From assembly GCA_028564675.1 (NCBI GenBank), contig JAOVVO010000105.1, positions 97,753 to 161,752 on the forward strand: a stretch of DNA of 64,000 nucleotides. The letters run 5' to 3'. This DNA is from Onchocerca lupi (taxonomy: Eukaryota > Nematoda > Chromadorea > Rhabditida > Onchocercidae). Below the pieces are notes generated by a model. That model was not told the DNA's origin. It did no database searches and worked only from the letters and a program-made list of their open reading frames with translations. Made by a program: the position numbers and the translations under genes. Below, piece after piece: positions 50,201 to 58,208 of the stretch (position 1 is its first letter; each line of letters opens with the position of its first letter).

Positions 50201-53200
50201 GATTTTGAATTTGAATAAAAAAATTTACGATTTTAAAGCTAAACGAAAAAAAAGTTTGAAATTCACGATGAAATTGAACAATGGAATTTAACACTCATTG
50301 TAATTAATTGAATGAAAAAATTGAAAAAAAAAGTTGAAAATTTTCACTATATTCTGAATTTATGATTTTGAACTGGAATAAAAAAAAAAATTTATAAATT
50401 TGAGAACAAAAAAATTGGACAACAAAACTTAAGATCCAAAATAAATAATTAATCCAAAATTTAATAAAAATAGAAAAAGAAATTAGGATGAGATAAAAAA
50501 TGAAAACATTTGGTAATAAAATACATAAAATATGAAATTTATCAATTACTAAATGGTTTTATTTTAGTTTTATATAACTCAAACGATCGATGTTGATAGT
50601 AATCGGAAGAAAAGAAGATATTGAGAATAACAAATGCTAACTTCTTCTGCACTTAAAATATTTTCAAAAATTGTTTAAAATGGAGGATGCTGTTTTTCGG
50701 AGAGCGAAATAAGAAAGTTTAAAAAGTATATTTATATAACAGAATGAAAAAATAAAAATGAGACTGAGAAAGGATGATTTGCATTTCTGAAATTTTATTC
50801 ATCACATTCCATAAAGAATGCATATTGACAAATTGACAAATGATAAGCATTGCACATACATATAAGTTTTCTCTTCCTATCAATATTATTGTTAAAAAAA
50901 AAAAAAAGAAAAAATAAAAATTTGATTTCTACGTGCTGAAAAGTAGAAAGAAATGCTTTTTCCTATTTTAATTAAATTTCGGAATGATAAAAATGTGCTT
51001 CTTGAATAAATCCATACCATTTTCAACTTCATTTTATCTAAAATTTTACCATCCTATTTTTGCTCATTTTTATTCTTTTCTAAACTAACTTTCGTCTAAA
51101 TTTGTCTCATTCTTTTGCTTTATTCTACTACTAATTCATAATATTCTACTTATTTTAGTTTGAATTAATTTGATTTAATTAATTTTAATCTTGTTTTAAT
51201 TTCAATTTCGATCAACAAAATAATTCGAAGCAAAATACACTAAAAAAAAATATTGTATATTGTCGATTTGCGACAGATTATTTTGGGATGATGCAAAAGA
51301 AAAAAAAAATTAGAAAATATTAAAATGTTCATTTCAACTAAGAAAGAAGAAGGTTGAAATTCGTGATGGAACGAACGGATGATTAAAGAAAATTTGATTT
51401 AAAAAAAAAAAAATCAATAAAAAATTGCTAGGTGTAGAAGATCATTTCTTTATAAAAAGACAAAAAAGATAAGAGAAATATGCATAAAAATTTATTTTTT
51501 GAGCATTCTACATTTTAATTATTTCAATTATTTGTTTGATGAAATAAAATTGTATCGTCAAAATGATATGTGATAATTTCAGAATTTAGGGAGGCAAAAA
51601 TTTCAATCATGATGACATCTGGAATCAATTGGAATAATTCGAACAAAATCTTCTTAGGATGCCAATTACTATTATATTTTAGCATAATTTTCAATAATTC
51701 CTATTCATTTCAGCGATTTAATATTCAGTTTATTCTTAAATTCCATGAATTCATAAAAAGGTAGAATTAAATGAATATAAATAATGGTAAACATTATAAT
51801 ACTAAAAAATATATCAAAAAAAAAAAGTGAAAAATCGAAAAGACCTCCTAAAATTGCTGAAATATAAATCAACAAAAAGTGAAAAATCAGAAATATCATT
51901 TAAAAATTCAATTAATGAATCAATAAAAAAGTGAAAAATCAAAAAAGTAGCTTAAAATTCAAAGAATTGAGATAGATTTATTTCAAACTTCTTTTTATAC
52001 ATCTTTAAAACGTTATATATAACATATTCTATCTAGATGTTAATCCACTAATCCACTAAATCTAATTTGCATATGTTAAATTATAAGAGTAAAGCGTAAA
52101 CAATGTGAATAAACAATATGAATTTTGAAAAAGTTTAGTAAAATTTGGAAAGCGAAAGTGATGACTGTGTATATCTGTGAATTATTGAAAAAGTTTATCA
52201 GAAAAGATAAACTATCAGACAAGTAGTAAATATTTACGAAACAATGCAAAATTAAAGAAATGAATAAACGAAGAAACACTCGCTTGCAAATCTTTTGCAA
52301 ATTTCAAGCGATTTGAGAAAAATGCAAATGATGAAGTAAATTGAAAAAAGATGAAAAGTAAACTTAGGAAAAGCGATGAGGCATTTGATGGAGAAAGCAA
52401 AAGAAAGAAACAGTGATAAAGCTGATAAGGTGAATGAACGGAAATTCATAAATTATCGCTTTTAAAATTTGTTATGGCTTTTAAAATTGTGCCGTGCTGA
52501 AGGAACAGCTGGTCAAAAAGTCTGGGATTCTTGCACGATGCCCAATGTGTCATAGCAGACAAGAGGATTTGAGCCAATAAACTGAATAAGTGTTACTTTT
52601 GGAAAGTTGCTGACTAAGCTGTAAATCGTAAAAGCACAAATGTTGTTGATATATTTAAATAGGCGTAGCAAAAGCTAATAATTGCTATTATTTATGAAAT
52701 ATATCAAAATTGGCATTTATTTGAAACAGAAGTGCGATCACGTAAAATTGGAAAAGCCTAATAATCAAAATAAATTTATTTGAGCCCAAAGTTTGGTTTA
52801 ATTTAGCCAAGTTTTAAAGAGCAAATACAATGTTATTTTAGATGTGCTAACTTGTTTTTCAGGAAGAATGACATTAGTAACCGATGGTTAATCAAGAAAT
52901 TTTTTTTTCTTTTTTTTGTGAAGAAAGAATTTTATAATTGAATCGAAAAAGCTCGAATTAATGATTTAAAAATAAAATTAAAGAAGAAACTGAGCGACTT
53001 TTTTGTTGAAAAAAAATTATTTGATTCATTCTAATAATATAGTTACTTCCTGGCAACAATATTACATTTAAATGAAATATTTTGTGAACAGTGCAAAGGA
53101 AATGAAATGGAAGAATGAAAGAGAGATTTTTAAAAAAAAAAGATTTTAACAAAAGTGAAAATTAATCTCTCTCGCGACTTTTTTTTTTTCGGATATACTT

Positions 53201-56200
53201 CCAAAATTTTTCGGATATACTTCCAAAAGTTTTGTGATGTATTTAATATTTCAGATTATGGAATTTGAACAAAAATCTGGATCAAAAATTAACAATTATA
53301 AAGCAAAAAGTAAAAAATTAATGTATTATTTGGCAATACTAAGACTCTTCAGAAAAAAAAATTTTAATTTGTAATTAAATTAAAAATCCATTTCAAATTA
53401 TTTTTACGCTTTTGATAAGATAACAATTTATCTGAAGCCGAAAACTCCTATCAGATGATTCGTGCTAATTCAAAAATAACGAATGAAATATTTGTTATAA
53501 AGATGGCTTAGTGAGTAGGAAATTTGCAAGACGATTCATCCTTATAATCGTTGTAAATTTTGAATTGATCAATTTGTAACAAAATAAGACTTCAATGAAT
53601 GGATCCACATTTCAATAGATAAAGTAAATCATCAAGTTCAATTTACATTATTCATTCGAATTTCCATTTTGTCTTCATCATTTTAATATGCCACAATGTT
53701 TCTTGGTGACAACAACAATGTCTTATCCCTTCCCTTCATGCCATTTCTGTCATCTTTATCCATAATTGTTATCTTCATTTCGAAATTCATTTCAGGATTT
53801 AATAATTATTGACAGTGAAGAAATGTATGCGTAAAATTTAGAAATTAAAATTATGCGACTTGTCTTTCACGAACAAATTACTGAATTGATTCACGGGGCT
53901 TCAGATTAATTCGATTATAATAAGTTAAAAATTATGCAATCTTTAATCATGAATTTTTTTCTCTATTTCTTTAGAAATGACTCGACTTTTGGTTCATTCA
54001 TTCCACTCAATGTTTGATTCATCCCATAATAAGATTGCAAAAAATGGCTCTGCTTGGAGCATAATAACAGGGTAGATGGACTAGGTGTTCCAATATTTTA
54101 TGATTGAATTGATTTGCGATCCAGAAATCATCTATTGCGTGTTCGCAAATAATAAGTCGCATAACTTTAATTACCAAGCTTTATACATGATTTATCCGTG
54201 ATTAATAGAAATATAAACGAACTCTCAAAAGAGATTAGAAAGTTTGCTTAATTCATTCGTCCAAAAAGTTCTGACGTAATTTTTCTTTCAGACCACTTTC
54301 TTTTTTTACGTATATCATCATCTTCTTAAGGATTATTCAAAATAATATTCCATGCAATTTTAAAATTTTCCGTTAAAAAAATTTTAGATAGTCAATTGAA
54401 TAAAATAAACAATCAAGCAATGAAGTGAATAAAATCTTGTAACTCTGTAAATAAGGAAATGACTCAAATAAGTGCGCAACAATTAGACGTGGATCGATAA
54501 ATGTGCTTTAAATTTTAGTACCATAAGGGTAAATTAAAGCAGAGCAAATTAGGTGAACCGTTACAAATGAAATGTATATTGCTTTCATAGCTTCAATAAT
54601 CCACACTATAATTATTGCTTTCCAAAATGTAAAATATATTCATCAATCTTTTATTCCATTTTCTTCTCTTAAGTTCTTGCATCTGTCATTTCGAAATTTC
54701 GAGATATGAGGGATCACTATTAAAATTTAAGTTATTATTTACTAAGTTTGTTATCTAAAACTAAGTTAATTATCTTTAAGTTATTATTAGAGTCAAATTA
54801 TTGTGTAAATTATGAAATTTCTGCAAAATGCAGCAAAACTGACAAAAAACAAAAGATTAAAAAACTTATTTTAATCAGATTAAAAAAGCTAGAAATGATG
54901 CTATGAAGTTTAAAGATGAATTAGGAGCAAAAATATGGAATTAGTGATTATTTCTGATTGAAATAATTTATTATCTACTGCTTCTAACTGGAATTTAAAT
55001 TAGTAGTCTAAATATTAAAGTTATCAGTCTAGACGAAATGATAAATAATCCTAATTAGCCATACGATTACTTAAATGAAAATTTAAATAATTTGTTGAAT
55101 CCTGTAACATTCTGAAAAACTTTGCAGTTCTACAATAATGATTTGTTTTTCAAATTAAAAGCGAGTACTGTTAATTCTTAAATCATTTTAAGTAATTATA
55201 AGTTAATTTAATTAACATAGAAACTTCAATTATCAATTATCTGCTAAAAATAGCACAGATGTAATTACTATAAAAGAAGATTTGAAGCAATCTCTTATTA
55301 TTGTTCTCGTTAGCTGTATCCAATATCTGCAATTTAGGAAATAAATGCATAAAATAAATAATTAGTAAAGCATGGTTATAGTCTAGCTTTAAGGTCATTT
55401 GACGTATATAGTACGGGTCAGTTGTAATTACAAATTCAATTAATTTCAATTATTCCATTTAATTACATACATAAATCTGAGCAGCTAAAAAAATTATAAT
55501 CTCATAATGCAAATCATTAAAGTTAAGGAAGCAATGACTTTTTCTGATTGAATCAATTTTTGATATTTGTTACTCCACTTTATTAATTATTCAAATCAAT
55601 TGTCTAATTATCAGAATTTAATAAATTGAATCTTTAGAGATTTAATTTCAATTTTGAATAAATATTGGCTACCAATTGCATGGAACAGTTACTGAATTGT
55701 GACATTATTTTCAGTTAAATGCACTATGAAATTCGTTAACAATTGTCATATCATAGCGACAAATGGGATGGATATTCAGTGAAACAGAAATAATAGAAAA
55801 TAGAGGAATCCAAATTAATAAGCTAACAGAATCTGTCGTATCTATCAAGAAGCCATATAAATAATGTCACTAGATTGATAAGATTGATAGATTGATAAGG
55901 CAACAAAGATTGTGATAATCATATGATCGTGACATTCAAGAACTCTTTTGTGTAAATAGATGTCTTCAAAGCCAAAGAAGTAAATCGATGCCTTTTAAGT
56001 AAACATAGCTACTTGAACGGTAAATAATGTAGCCATCAATAAAATATAATAAGCTATTTCAAGCAAATCGCAATCAAGACACAAGACACTCAATGATGCA
56101 TTTAACTTTCTAAAATATATTTAATTTAAATAAAAAAATTTAACTTTTTGAAAATTTGTTGAATAGTGTGCCGTACTTTCGAAACTGTCTCTTGTTCACT

Positions 56201-58200
56201 TGGCATGTTGTGACATCATGCTTTAGAAACTTTTCAATTTTACAAATAGTTTTGGCTTTTAAACATGCTGTTTTCATCATCATTGAGGATAAATAGGGTG
56301 AAATAAAGTGTTGAGAAAAGGAACTAAGAAAGTTAAAATTATTCATAAAATTATGAACTTTTTAAATAGAATAACACAATGTGATATCATGCCACCTGAA
56401 CAAACAGTTTCGAATGTAGGACATATTATTTAGTAGTTTCTAAGAAAGTTAAATATATTTTTTTAAAAAAAAGCAAAGAATGCAGAAGAAGAGGAATTAC
56501 AAAGTTTCTGGAGAGAAACATAATATGATAGCATGGCTACTTATTCAAATTTTAATTCTAAATCTCGCTTAAAAAGATCAGAATTTCAAAAATAAAGTAT
56601 TAAATTTTCTGGAGTTTTTATAATTTCCGATCAAAAAATAATTCTTTATCGTGAAAGAAATTGATAGCTCCTTTTATGAATAAATATAAGTAGTCCCAAA
56701 AAAGGCTGAAATTGTTTAGCAAATTTTGTTAGATATCTCCGCATTTACTGGTCATTAGATGTTGACATCTTCCGTATTCAATGGTCATCAGATGACCATA
56801 CAAATGAATTCTTTCAATTTTAGTCATAGCAATTTGTTCTATCTTGTGAAAGCATTCAGTCTTCATGTTATATGTAATTTGATGAATTCAATTTTTTTTT
56901 TTTTTTTTTTGATTTCACTTTACCACCAAAATCACATCAGATTTCACTTTTTTTTTATAGTAAAATTTAATTTAAAAATCTTATTATTCTTCCGCAGATC
57001 TGATTCGAGAGAAAATTTTAGCAACTATCGGAATATGCTCTAGAATTTTATTAAAATATAAATTTTCTCATAAATTCTTCACAAATATTTCATTTTTTCA
57101 TTGATTTTCTACATGGATATTTGCGTTACAACAGAGACAACGTTGTAAAAAAAGATTCAAAAATTAAACGAGAAATTCTCTGAAGTATACCTTTCAGTTT
57201 TTCTCGAAAAGATAGTAAGGAATAAGTTGCTAATGAAATTTGAGTAAATCCTCCACAATAAAATATTTAAGCAAATGAAGTATTGGAAGCACTTCAAACT
57301 TGAAATACACCATATTTTAAGTGCTATTTGCTTATTCAAATCGAGAAGTTTAATAATGAAAATAAGTGGCAAATTGCAATGGATAAATTTTATGATGAAA
57401 TCCCTCAAGATATCAAGGAAATTTGAAACTTAAAATTAGGAAGATTTCGGATTAATTTTCAGCTATTATTTGATGAAGCAATTTGCATTTTGCAATAAAA
57501 AGAATTTCGACGAAATTTTGTGCGTTCAATCCATTCCAATTTAACGATCCCATATGTGTTGCTAGTTCATTAGGATTTGTTTGTCGGTTGACTGACATAA
57601 AACCAACTAATAATGCAAATTTCGAATATTTAGAAAGTGTTAACCAATGCCAGAAAAGATGATTGATGAGCGACGAATTCCCTAAGCTCTTTTAGCACAA
57701 AATCCCGTAATGAATTTTGCAATATATTTGTGCTTTTTAATTTCAAACATATTTTTTAACAATGGAATTTGCAAACATACTAGTGACTTGATTGATTATG
57801 GAATTAAAAAGTTTGATGAATGTTAGAATAAAATGAAAAAGAAAATCTTTTAGTAAAAAAAATTTCTGCTTTAAAAATTATTGAATAAGCTAATACTGTG
57901 TTTTAGTTCAATAGCTGGATTAGAAAAGGCTTTTTTTTTTAATTAAGTAAAACTTTTCGTATAGGAAAAGCACGATCGGAAAGTCTCTAATTAAATGAAT
58001 CATCTTAACTTGTCTACTAATTGAAACTACTCATTAAATTAATAATTTTTCGAGAAAGAAAAAACAAACCATTTTTCGCCAGCTTCTAAATCTTCATCAC
58101 TATCAATTTCACTTTCATCTTCATCATCCATATCATTTGCTTCATCACTACAGCTACTATCACAGTTTGAATTCTTATCAATCGAATCTCGAAGTACCAT
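15658..58200 (-). CDS. mig-10: MIG-10 / RIAM / lamellipodin (MRL) adaptor
   Basis: MRL proteins link Ras-family GTPases and membrane phosphoinositides to Ena/VASP and actin in cell migration and axon guidance; that is family knowledge. Exons, 5' to 3': 58070-58200, 40695-40929, 29253-29595, 27308-27503, 25267-25504, 20709-21054, 19924-20126, 18846-19100, 18339-18440, 17760-18056, 17453-17675, 16968-17212 or 16574-16626, 16390-16518, 15658-15732. All phases close: 1005 aa (941 with the shorter alternative). Order: acidic N-terminus 1-43, GEKCIQLLSSLL, RPHIPPKP, talin-binding-like helix near 237-257, Gln/His-rich 402-414, short coiled coil 422-440, RA about 441-525, PH about 579-683, EQFPPPPP near 834-842 with an FPPPP EVH1 ligand, PPPPPP 966-971, basic C-terminus. 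It resembles C. elegans MIG-10A along its whole length. The start at 58200 lies 8 bases after a T-rich cag, probably a spliced-leader acceptor. Introns reach 17 kb. Confidence 0.93.
15843..16052 (+). mobile_element. Dispersed ~210-bp repeat, copy 1
   Basis: Shares long near-identical blocks with copies at 28805-29018 and 44814-45023: aatgaagctgttatattcgg, gaggaattgtgggatgaaa, gttttcaatct, tgacgtcttgcttgc, gatgaaccaaacgttgag. It lies in the last mig-10 intron, opposite in orientation to the gene. One reverse frame is open across it, which is probably incidental or a relic. Confidence 0.85.
16390..16518 (-). CDS. mig-10: mig-10 exon: polyproline and RSDATKLQS
   Basis: The exon has 43 codons in phase 0, beginning NGKTLANNHQPG and ending KVPPPPPPKRSDATKLQS. 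The P6-KRSD-TKLQS block is nearly identical to the C. elegans MIG-10 C-terminus. Confidence 0.92.
16574..16626 (-). CDS. mig-10: mig-10 short alternative exon
   Basis: The exon is bounded by tttccag and gtaaga and reads PLNARNSDLPSSTIDLC after two bases that complete an Asn codon. Entry phase 1, exit phase 0, the same as exon 16968-17212. If both were used, the frame would read ATC CTT TGA and stop, so it can only replace the longer exon. Confidence 0.6.
16968..17212 (-). CDS. mig-10: mig-10 long alternative exon
   Basis: The exon is bounded by a T27-AG acceptor and gtatta and reads VYNNEDDTPVATPTQKTAFP through VTVPVLPTKPQF to QMIGTE. Entry phase 1, exit phase 0. It adds 64 residues over the short alternative. 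Rich in Pro, Thr, Ser and Asn, likely disordered. Confidence 0.8.
17215..17283. repeat. A27-tacaa-T37 palindrome
   Basis: 27 A (17215-17241), five bases, then 37 T (17247-17283). On the minus strand it reads A37-ttgta-T27 directly before the AG of exon 16968-17212, so the polypyrimidine tract has a self-complementary partner five bases away. Homopolymer lengths may be affected by assembly. Confidence 0.85.
17453..17675 (-). CDS. mig-10: mig-10 exon with FPPPP motif
   Basis: The acceptor is tttcag and the donor gtaagt. It reads CDDIITGTIKRAPCDIM, then an acidic run ESDSDEEQFPPPPP. TGTIKRAP and SDSDEEFP are also present in C. elegans MIG-10. FPPPP is the classical EVH1 (Ena/VASP, UNC-34) ligand. 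It ends in phase 1. Confidence 0.92.
17676..17759 (-). other. 84-nt frame-preserving mig-10 intron
   Basis: The intron runs from gtatat to tttcag, is divisible by three and has no stop in the gene's frame, so retention would insert 28 mostly hydrophobic residues. Confidence 0.7.
17760..18056 (-). CDS. mig-10: mig-10 exon after PH domain
   Basis: The acceptor is ttctag and the donor gtatat; 99 codons in phase 0. NGRNLFENYIE completes the helix that follows the PH domain, then Gln- and Ser-rich sequence with possible phosphosites (RLSIGTS, RKSSIRQ). Confidence 0.92.
18339..18440 (-). CDS. mig-10: mig-10 exon: C-terminal half of PH domain
   Basis: 34 codons: HPKIQVKASKYIKYVCTEDA and then LTFHKWMIALRIAK. 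The Trp in the last helix is the conserved PH-domain tryptophan, and the ending RIAK matches RIAM, lamellipodin and MIG-10. Confidence 0.95.
18846..19100 (-). CDS. mig-10: mig-10 exon: N-terminal half of PH domain
   Basis: 85 codons: EFFEGDNVQPPETEGWLFLK, SDGKKSWKKHFFVL, GLYYCPKGKSRNSKDL, ending SYGFAIK. The basic KKSWKK patch at the start of the PH domain is the expected phosphoinositide-binding region. Confidence 0.95.
19924..20126 (-). CDS. mig-10: mig-10 exon: end of RA domain and RA-PH linker
   Basis: Reads RIYEDHEYLVENIMMW, NKLYFTRRLDKYSFLDRPEE and HGPPSPKTKRHVIR. YEDHE-VVEN and RRPDKY-F are family-conserved. Entry phase 1, exit phase 0. Confidence 0.95.
20709..21054 (-). CDS. mig-10: mig-10 exon: Q/H-rich linker, coiled coil, RA domain
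   Basis: Begins ASPNQSSTSTTLESS, then a Gln/His-rich run, a helix EIKAAKIREALEKMREADIK, then the RA domain (KIYVKFFIDDGSSTISLLID, DERWTVAECIRRIA, VEEYPELYI). The helix plus RA arrangement is typical of MRL proteins, where it binds Ras/Rap-type GTPases. It ends in phase 1. Confidence 0.95.
21055..25266. other. mig-10 intron, 4.2 kb
   Basis: AT-rich, with the 81-bp minisatellite at 22822-23100 and an AATAACCAAAAG-type microsatellite near 24115-24190. A plus-strand frame is stop-free from about 24287 to 24568, but I do not accept it as a gene. Confidence 0.6.
22822..23100. repeat. 81-bp minisatellite, 3+ units
   Basis: Unit starts at 22822, 22903, 22984 and 23063 (periods 81, 81, 79), sharing ggttattcattgaat, aattctcgctta, atatccaaaaattggacaat. 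The first two units stay open on the plus strand, giving a repeated peptide; the third breaks the frame. Confidence 0.9.
25267..25504 (-). CDS. mig-10: mig-10 exon: Ser/Asn-rich linker
   Basis: Reads IGLQSHAQSHSYTYHDN, then SPDRDSAFGDSSSTESRNNN and CRGSLNTPSPTQQ. The blocks SPDGDSAFGDSSSTES and CRDSLNTPSPTQ occur in C. elegans MIG-10, so this linker is strongly conserved although low in complexity. Confidence 0.95.
26378..26630. repeat. 135-bp tandem duplication
   Basis: gaaattctattc at 26378 recurs at 26513, and the units stay alignable (catttaatcttgcat / cattcattcttgcat; gtttaattaatg; gttgtaaatcc) with clear divergence. Confidence 0.75.
27308..27503 (-). CDS. mig-10: mig-10 exon: talin-binding-like helix
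   Basis: Reads SCDWELDTLLGELSALEQQL and then VGGDQALLGLPTLPTS. DWQLDELLEELEALETQL stands at the same place in C. elegans MIG-10, and the segment is equivalent to the N-terminal amphipathic helix by which RIAM binds talin. Entry phase 1, exit phase 2. Confidence 0.93.
28805..29018 (+). mobile_element. Dispersed ~210-bp repeat, copy 2
   Basis: Same blocks as copies 1 and 3 (ttatatttggtaaagcgaatgat, gaggaattgtgagacgaaat, gttttcaatctgttctcaaa, gatgaaccaaatgttt), about 15-20 percent diverged by eye. Lies in a mig-10 intron, antisense to the gene. Confidence 0.85.
29163..29216 (-). promoter_or_regulatory. GU-rich intronic tract after mig-10 exon 3
   Basis: On the minus strand this is TG/TGTG-rich (for example TTATGTGTGTATGGGAGTGT), lying about 40-90 bases downstream of the donor of exon 29253-29595. 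GU-rich elements in this position are known binding sites of CELF-type (UNC-75) and SUP-12-type splicing factors in nematodes; a role here is inference. Confidence 0.35.
29253..29595 (-). CDS. mig-10: mig-10 exon 3, possible internal start
   Basis: The acceptor cag is followed directly by ATG: MENRGFGNMKELAKAAPEEI, a Gln/Ser/Thr-rich middle, then RVRQRPHIPPKPQMDVIRYS and MANVQ. The RP-PPKP-D-RYSM block aligns with C. elegans MIG-10, where a short isoform starts just before it. The exon reads either as internal (phase 0 from exon 2) or as the first coding exon of a short isoform. Confidence 0.92.
31851..32310. repeat. Degenerate ~63-93-bp repeat array
   Basis: The anchor aaaatacacaatttt or a close variant recurs near 31896, 31984, 32066, 32137, 32200 and 32293. 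Several copies are preceded by gaattcaa and followed by gagatagatataaa. The spacing is irregular. Confidence 0.7.
34388..34639 (+). other. Isolated open frame, possible PDZ-like relic
   Basis: Open from after TAG at 34385-34387 to a TAA at 34637-34639, with an acceptor-like atcacag at its start. It contains VNGNQLLSFNGCNL, which resembles the G-[DN]-Q-L-L-x-x-N-G core of PDZ domains, and later STILLQKND. No neighbouring exons were found, and the resemblance is short enough to be chance. Confidence 0.2.
38215..38358. repeat. ~140-bp foldback (long imperfect hairpin)
   Basis: The left arm (tattatttgattttaagcatcg, taaatt, atctaaattattagca) is matched by the reverse complement of the right arm (tgctattaatttagat, aaatttacgatgc, gagtcaaataatg). 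Each arm is about 60 bases with a short AT loop near 38280. It may be a foldback transposon relic or a structured RNA. Confidence 0.75.
39724..39836. mobile_element. Small inverted-terminal element (MITE-like)
   Basis: The 17-base termini atactgaaagaaattcc (39726-39742) and ggaatttctttcagtat (39818-39834) are exact reverse complements, and the match continues imperfectly to about 25 bases. TA dinucleotides flank TACTG at both ends, the pattern left by Tc1/mariner-type insertion. It is about 110 bp with no coding capacity. Confidence 0.7.
40695..40929 (-). CDS. mig-10: mig-10 exon 2
   Basis: The acceptor is tttttcag and the donor gtaagc. The first base completes the Cys of GEKC, then IQLLSSLLNSGPRYYSAG, a Ser/Asn/Cys-rich part and LEEDCQQICQISNNNTPT. 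GEKCISLLSSLL is the matching C. elegans MIG-10A sequence, so this isolated exon belongs to the gene despite introns of 11 and 17 kb on each side. Confidence 0.9.
42418..42897. repeat. ~160-180-bp tandem repeat, 3 units
   Basis: Units begin at 42418, 42599 and 42761 (ggccaaggcttat, cttggcttctttt, agccaaggcctat), share aatttcct-cagaatcaaa and tatatcacataaatatttgcatat, and end in an agagagaga tract plus gaatgcactttttgg. The repeated peptide AKAYxLNLxQFLISxRIKL arises from this and is not a protein domain. Confidence 0.85.
44724..45180. repeat. ~42-bp minisatellite, about 5 units, interrupted
   Basis: Core catgcatctatttggtccttctagaacgaac, with two units before about 44812 and roughly three after about 45037. 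The gap is filled by copy 3 of the dispersed ~210-bp repeat. Confidence 0.75.
44814..45042 (+). mobile_element. Dispersed ~210-bp repeat, copy 3 (apparently complete)
   Basis: Contains all the blocks of copies 1 and 2. Near its ends lie aataatgaagctgttata (44828-44845) and tatagtagcttcaatatt (45025-45042), imperfect inverted repeats with about 15 of 18 positions matching. It interrupts a minisatellite, which suggests insertion. No coding capacity. Confidence 0.75.
45450..45485. repeat. CA microsatellite
   Basis: About ten CA repeats followed by acaaacaaaca. Confidence 0.9.
45571..45610. repeat. Perfect 20-bp duplication
   Basis: cattttcatttacgcaaact occurs twice in a row without a difference. 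Confidence 0.95.
46080..46440. repeat. Degenerate tandem repeats, tcatgatttataag type
   Basis: Variants of atcatgatttataagcagataagaat recur every 35-60 bases, strongest from 46290 to 46430. It is AT-rich and only loosely periodic. Confidence 0.5.
47955..48300. mobile_element. Foldback element with ~50-bp inverted arms
   Basis: A perfect 22-base inverted pair, agtactgagacatttaaatg-tc (48001-48022) and its reverse complement (48227-48248), each with an internal 14-base palindrome gacatttaaatgtc. Similarity continues outward imperfectly (aagttt-ttttttgct-tcaag). A second inverted pair, attccttcat / atgaaggaat, lies inside. Probably a non-autonomous foldback transposon. Confidence 0.7.
53189..53232. 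repeat. 22-bp tandem duplication
   Basis: tcggatatacttccaaaa occurs at 53189 and 53211 with one difference at the end of the unit. Confidence 0.9.
54006..54063 (-). mobile_element. Dispersed repeat, copy 4 (3' fragment)
   Basis: On the minus strand it reads gctccaagcagagccatttt and then gggatgaatcaaacattgag, matching the last ~55 bases of copies 1 and 3. The similarity stops at about 54063, so it is a truncated copy in the opposite orientation. Confidence 0.65.
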
Positions 58201-58208
58201 TCCTTCTT
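58070..58208 (-). CDS. mig-10: mig-10 first coding exon (start at 58200)
   Basis: A long T run ending in gcag at 58209-58211 is followed by 8 bases and ATG at 58200. It reads MVLRDSIDKNSNCDSSCSDE, then an acidic stretch DDEDESEIDSDEDLEAGEK, ending in phase 2 with a gtttgt donor. Acidic composition just before GEKC is also how C. elegans MIG-10A begins. The frame stays open above the ATG to the acceptor, so an extra upstream exon is possible, but a spliced-leader acceptor is simpler. Confidence 0.8.

Larger units (their letters stand above)
40930..58069. other. mig-10 intron 1, 17.1 kb
   Basis: Very large for a nematode intron. It contains a ~170-bp tandem repeat (42418-42897), a 42-bp minisatellite interrupted by a dispersed element (44724-45180), a CA microsatellite (45450-45480), degenerate repeats at 46080-46440, a foldback element (47955-48300), partial repeat copy 4 and several small duplications. 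No exon is supported. Confidence 0.7.
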
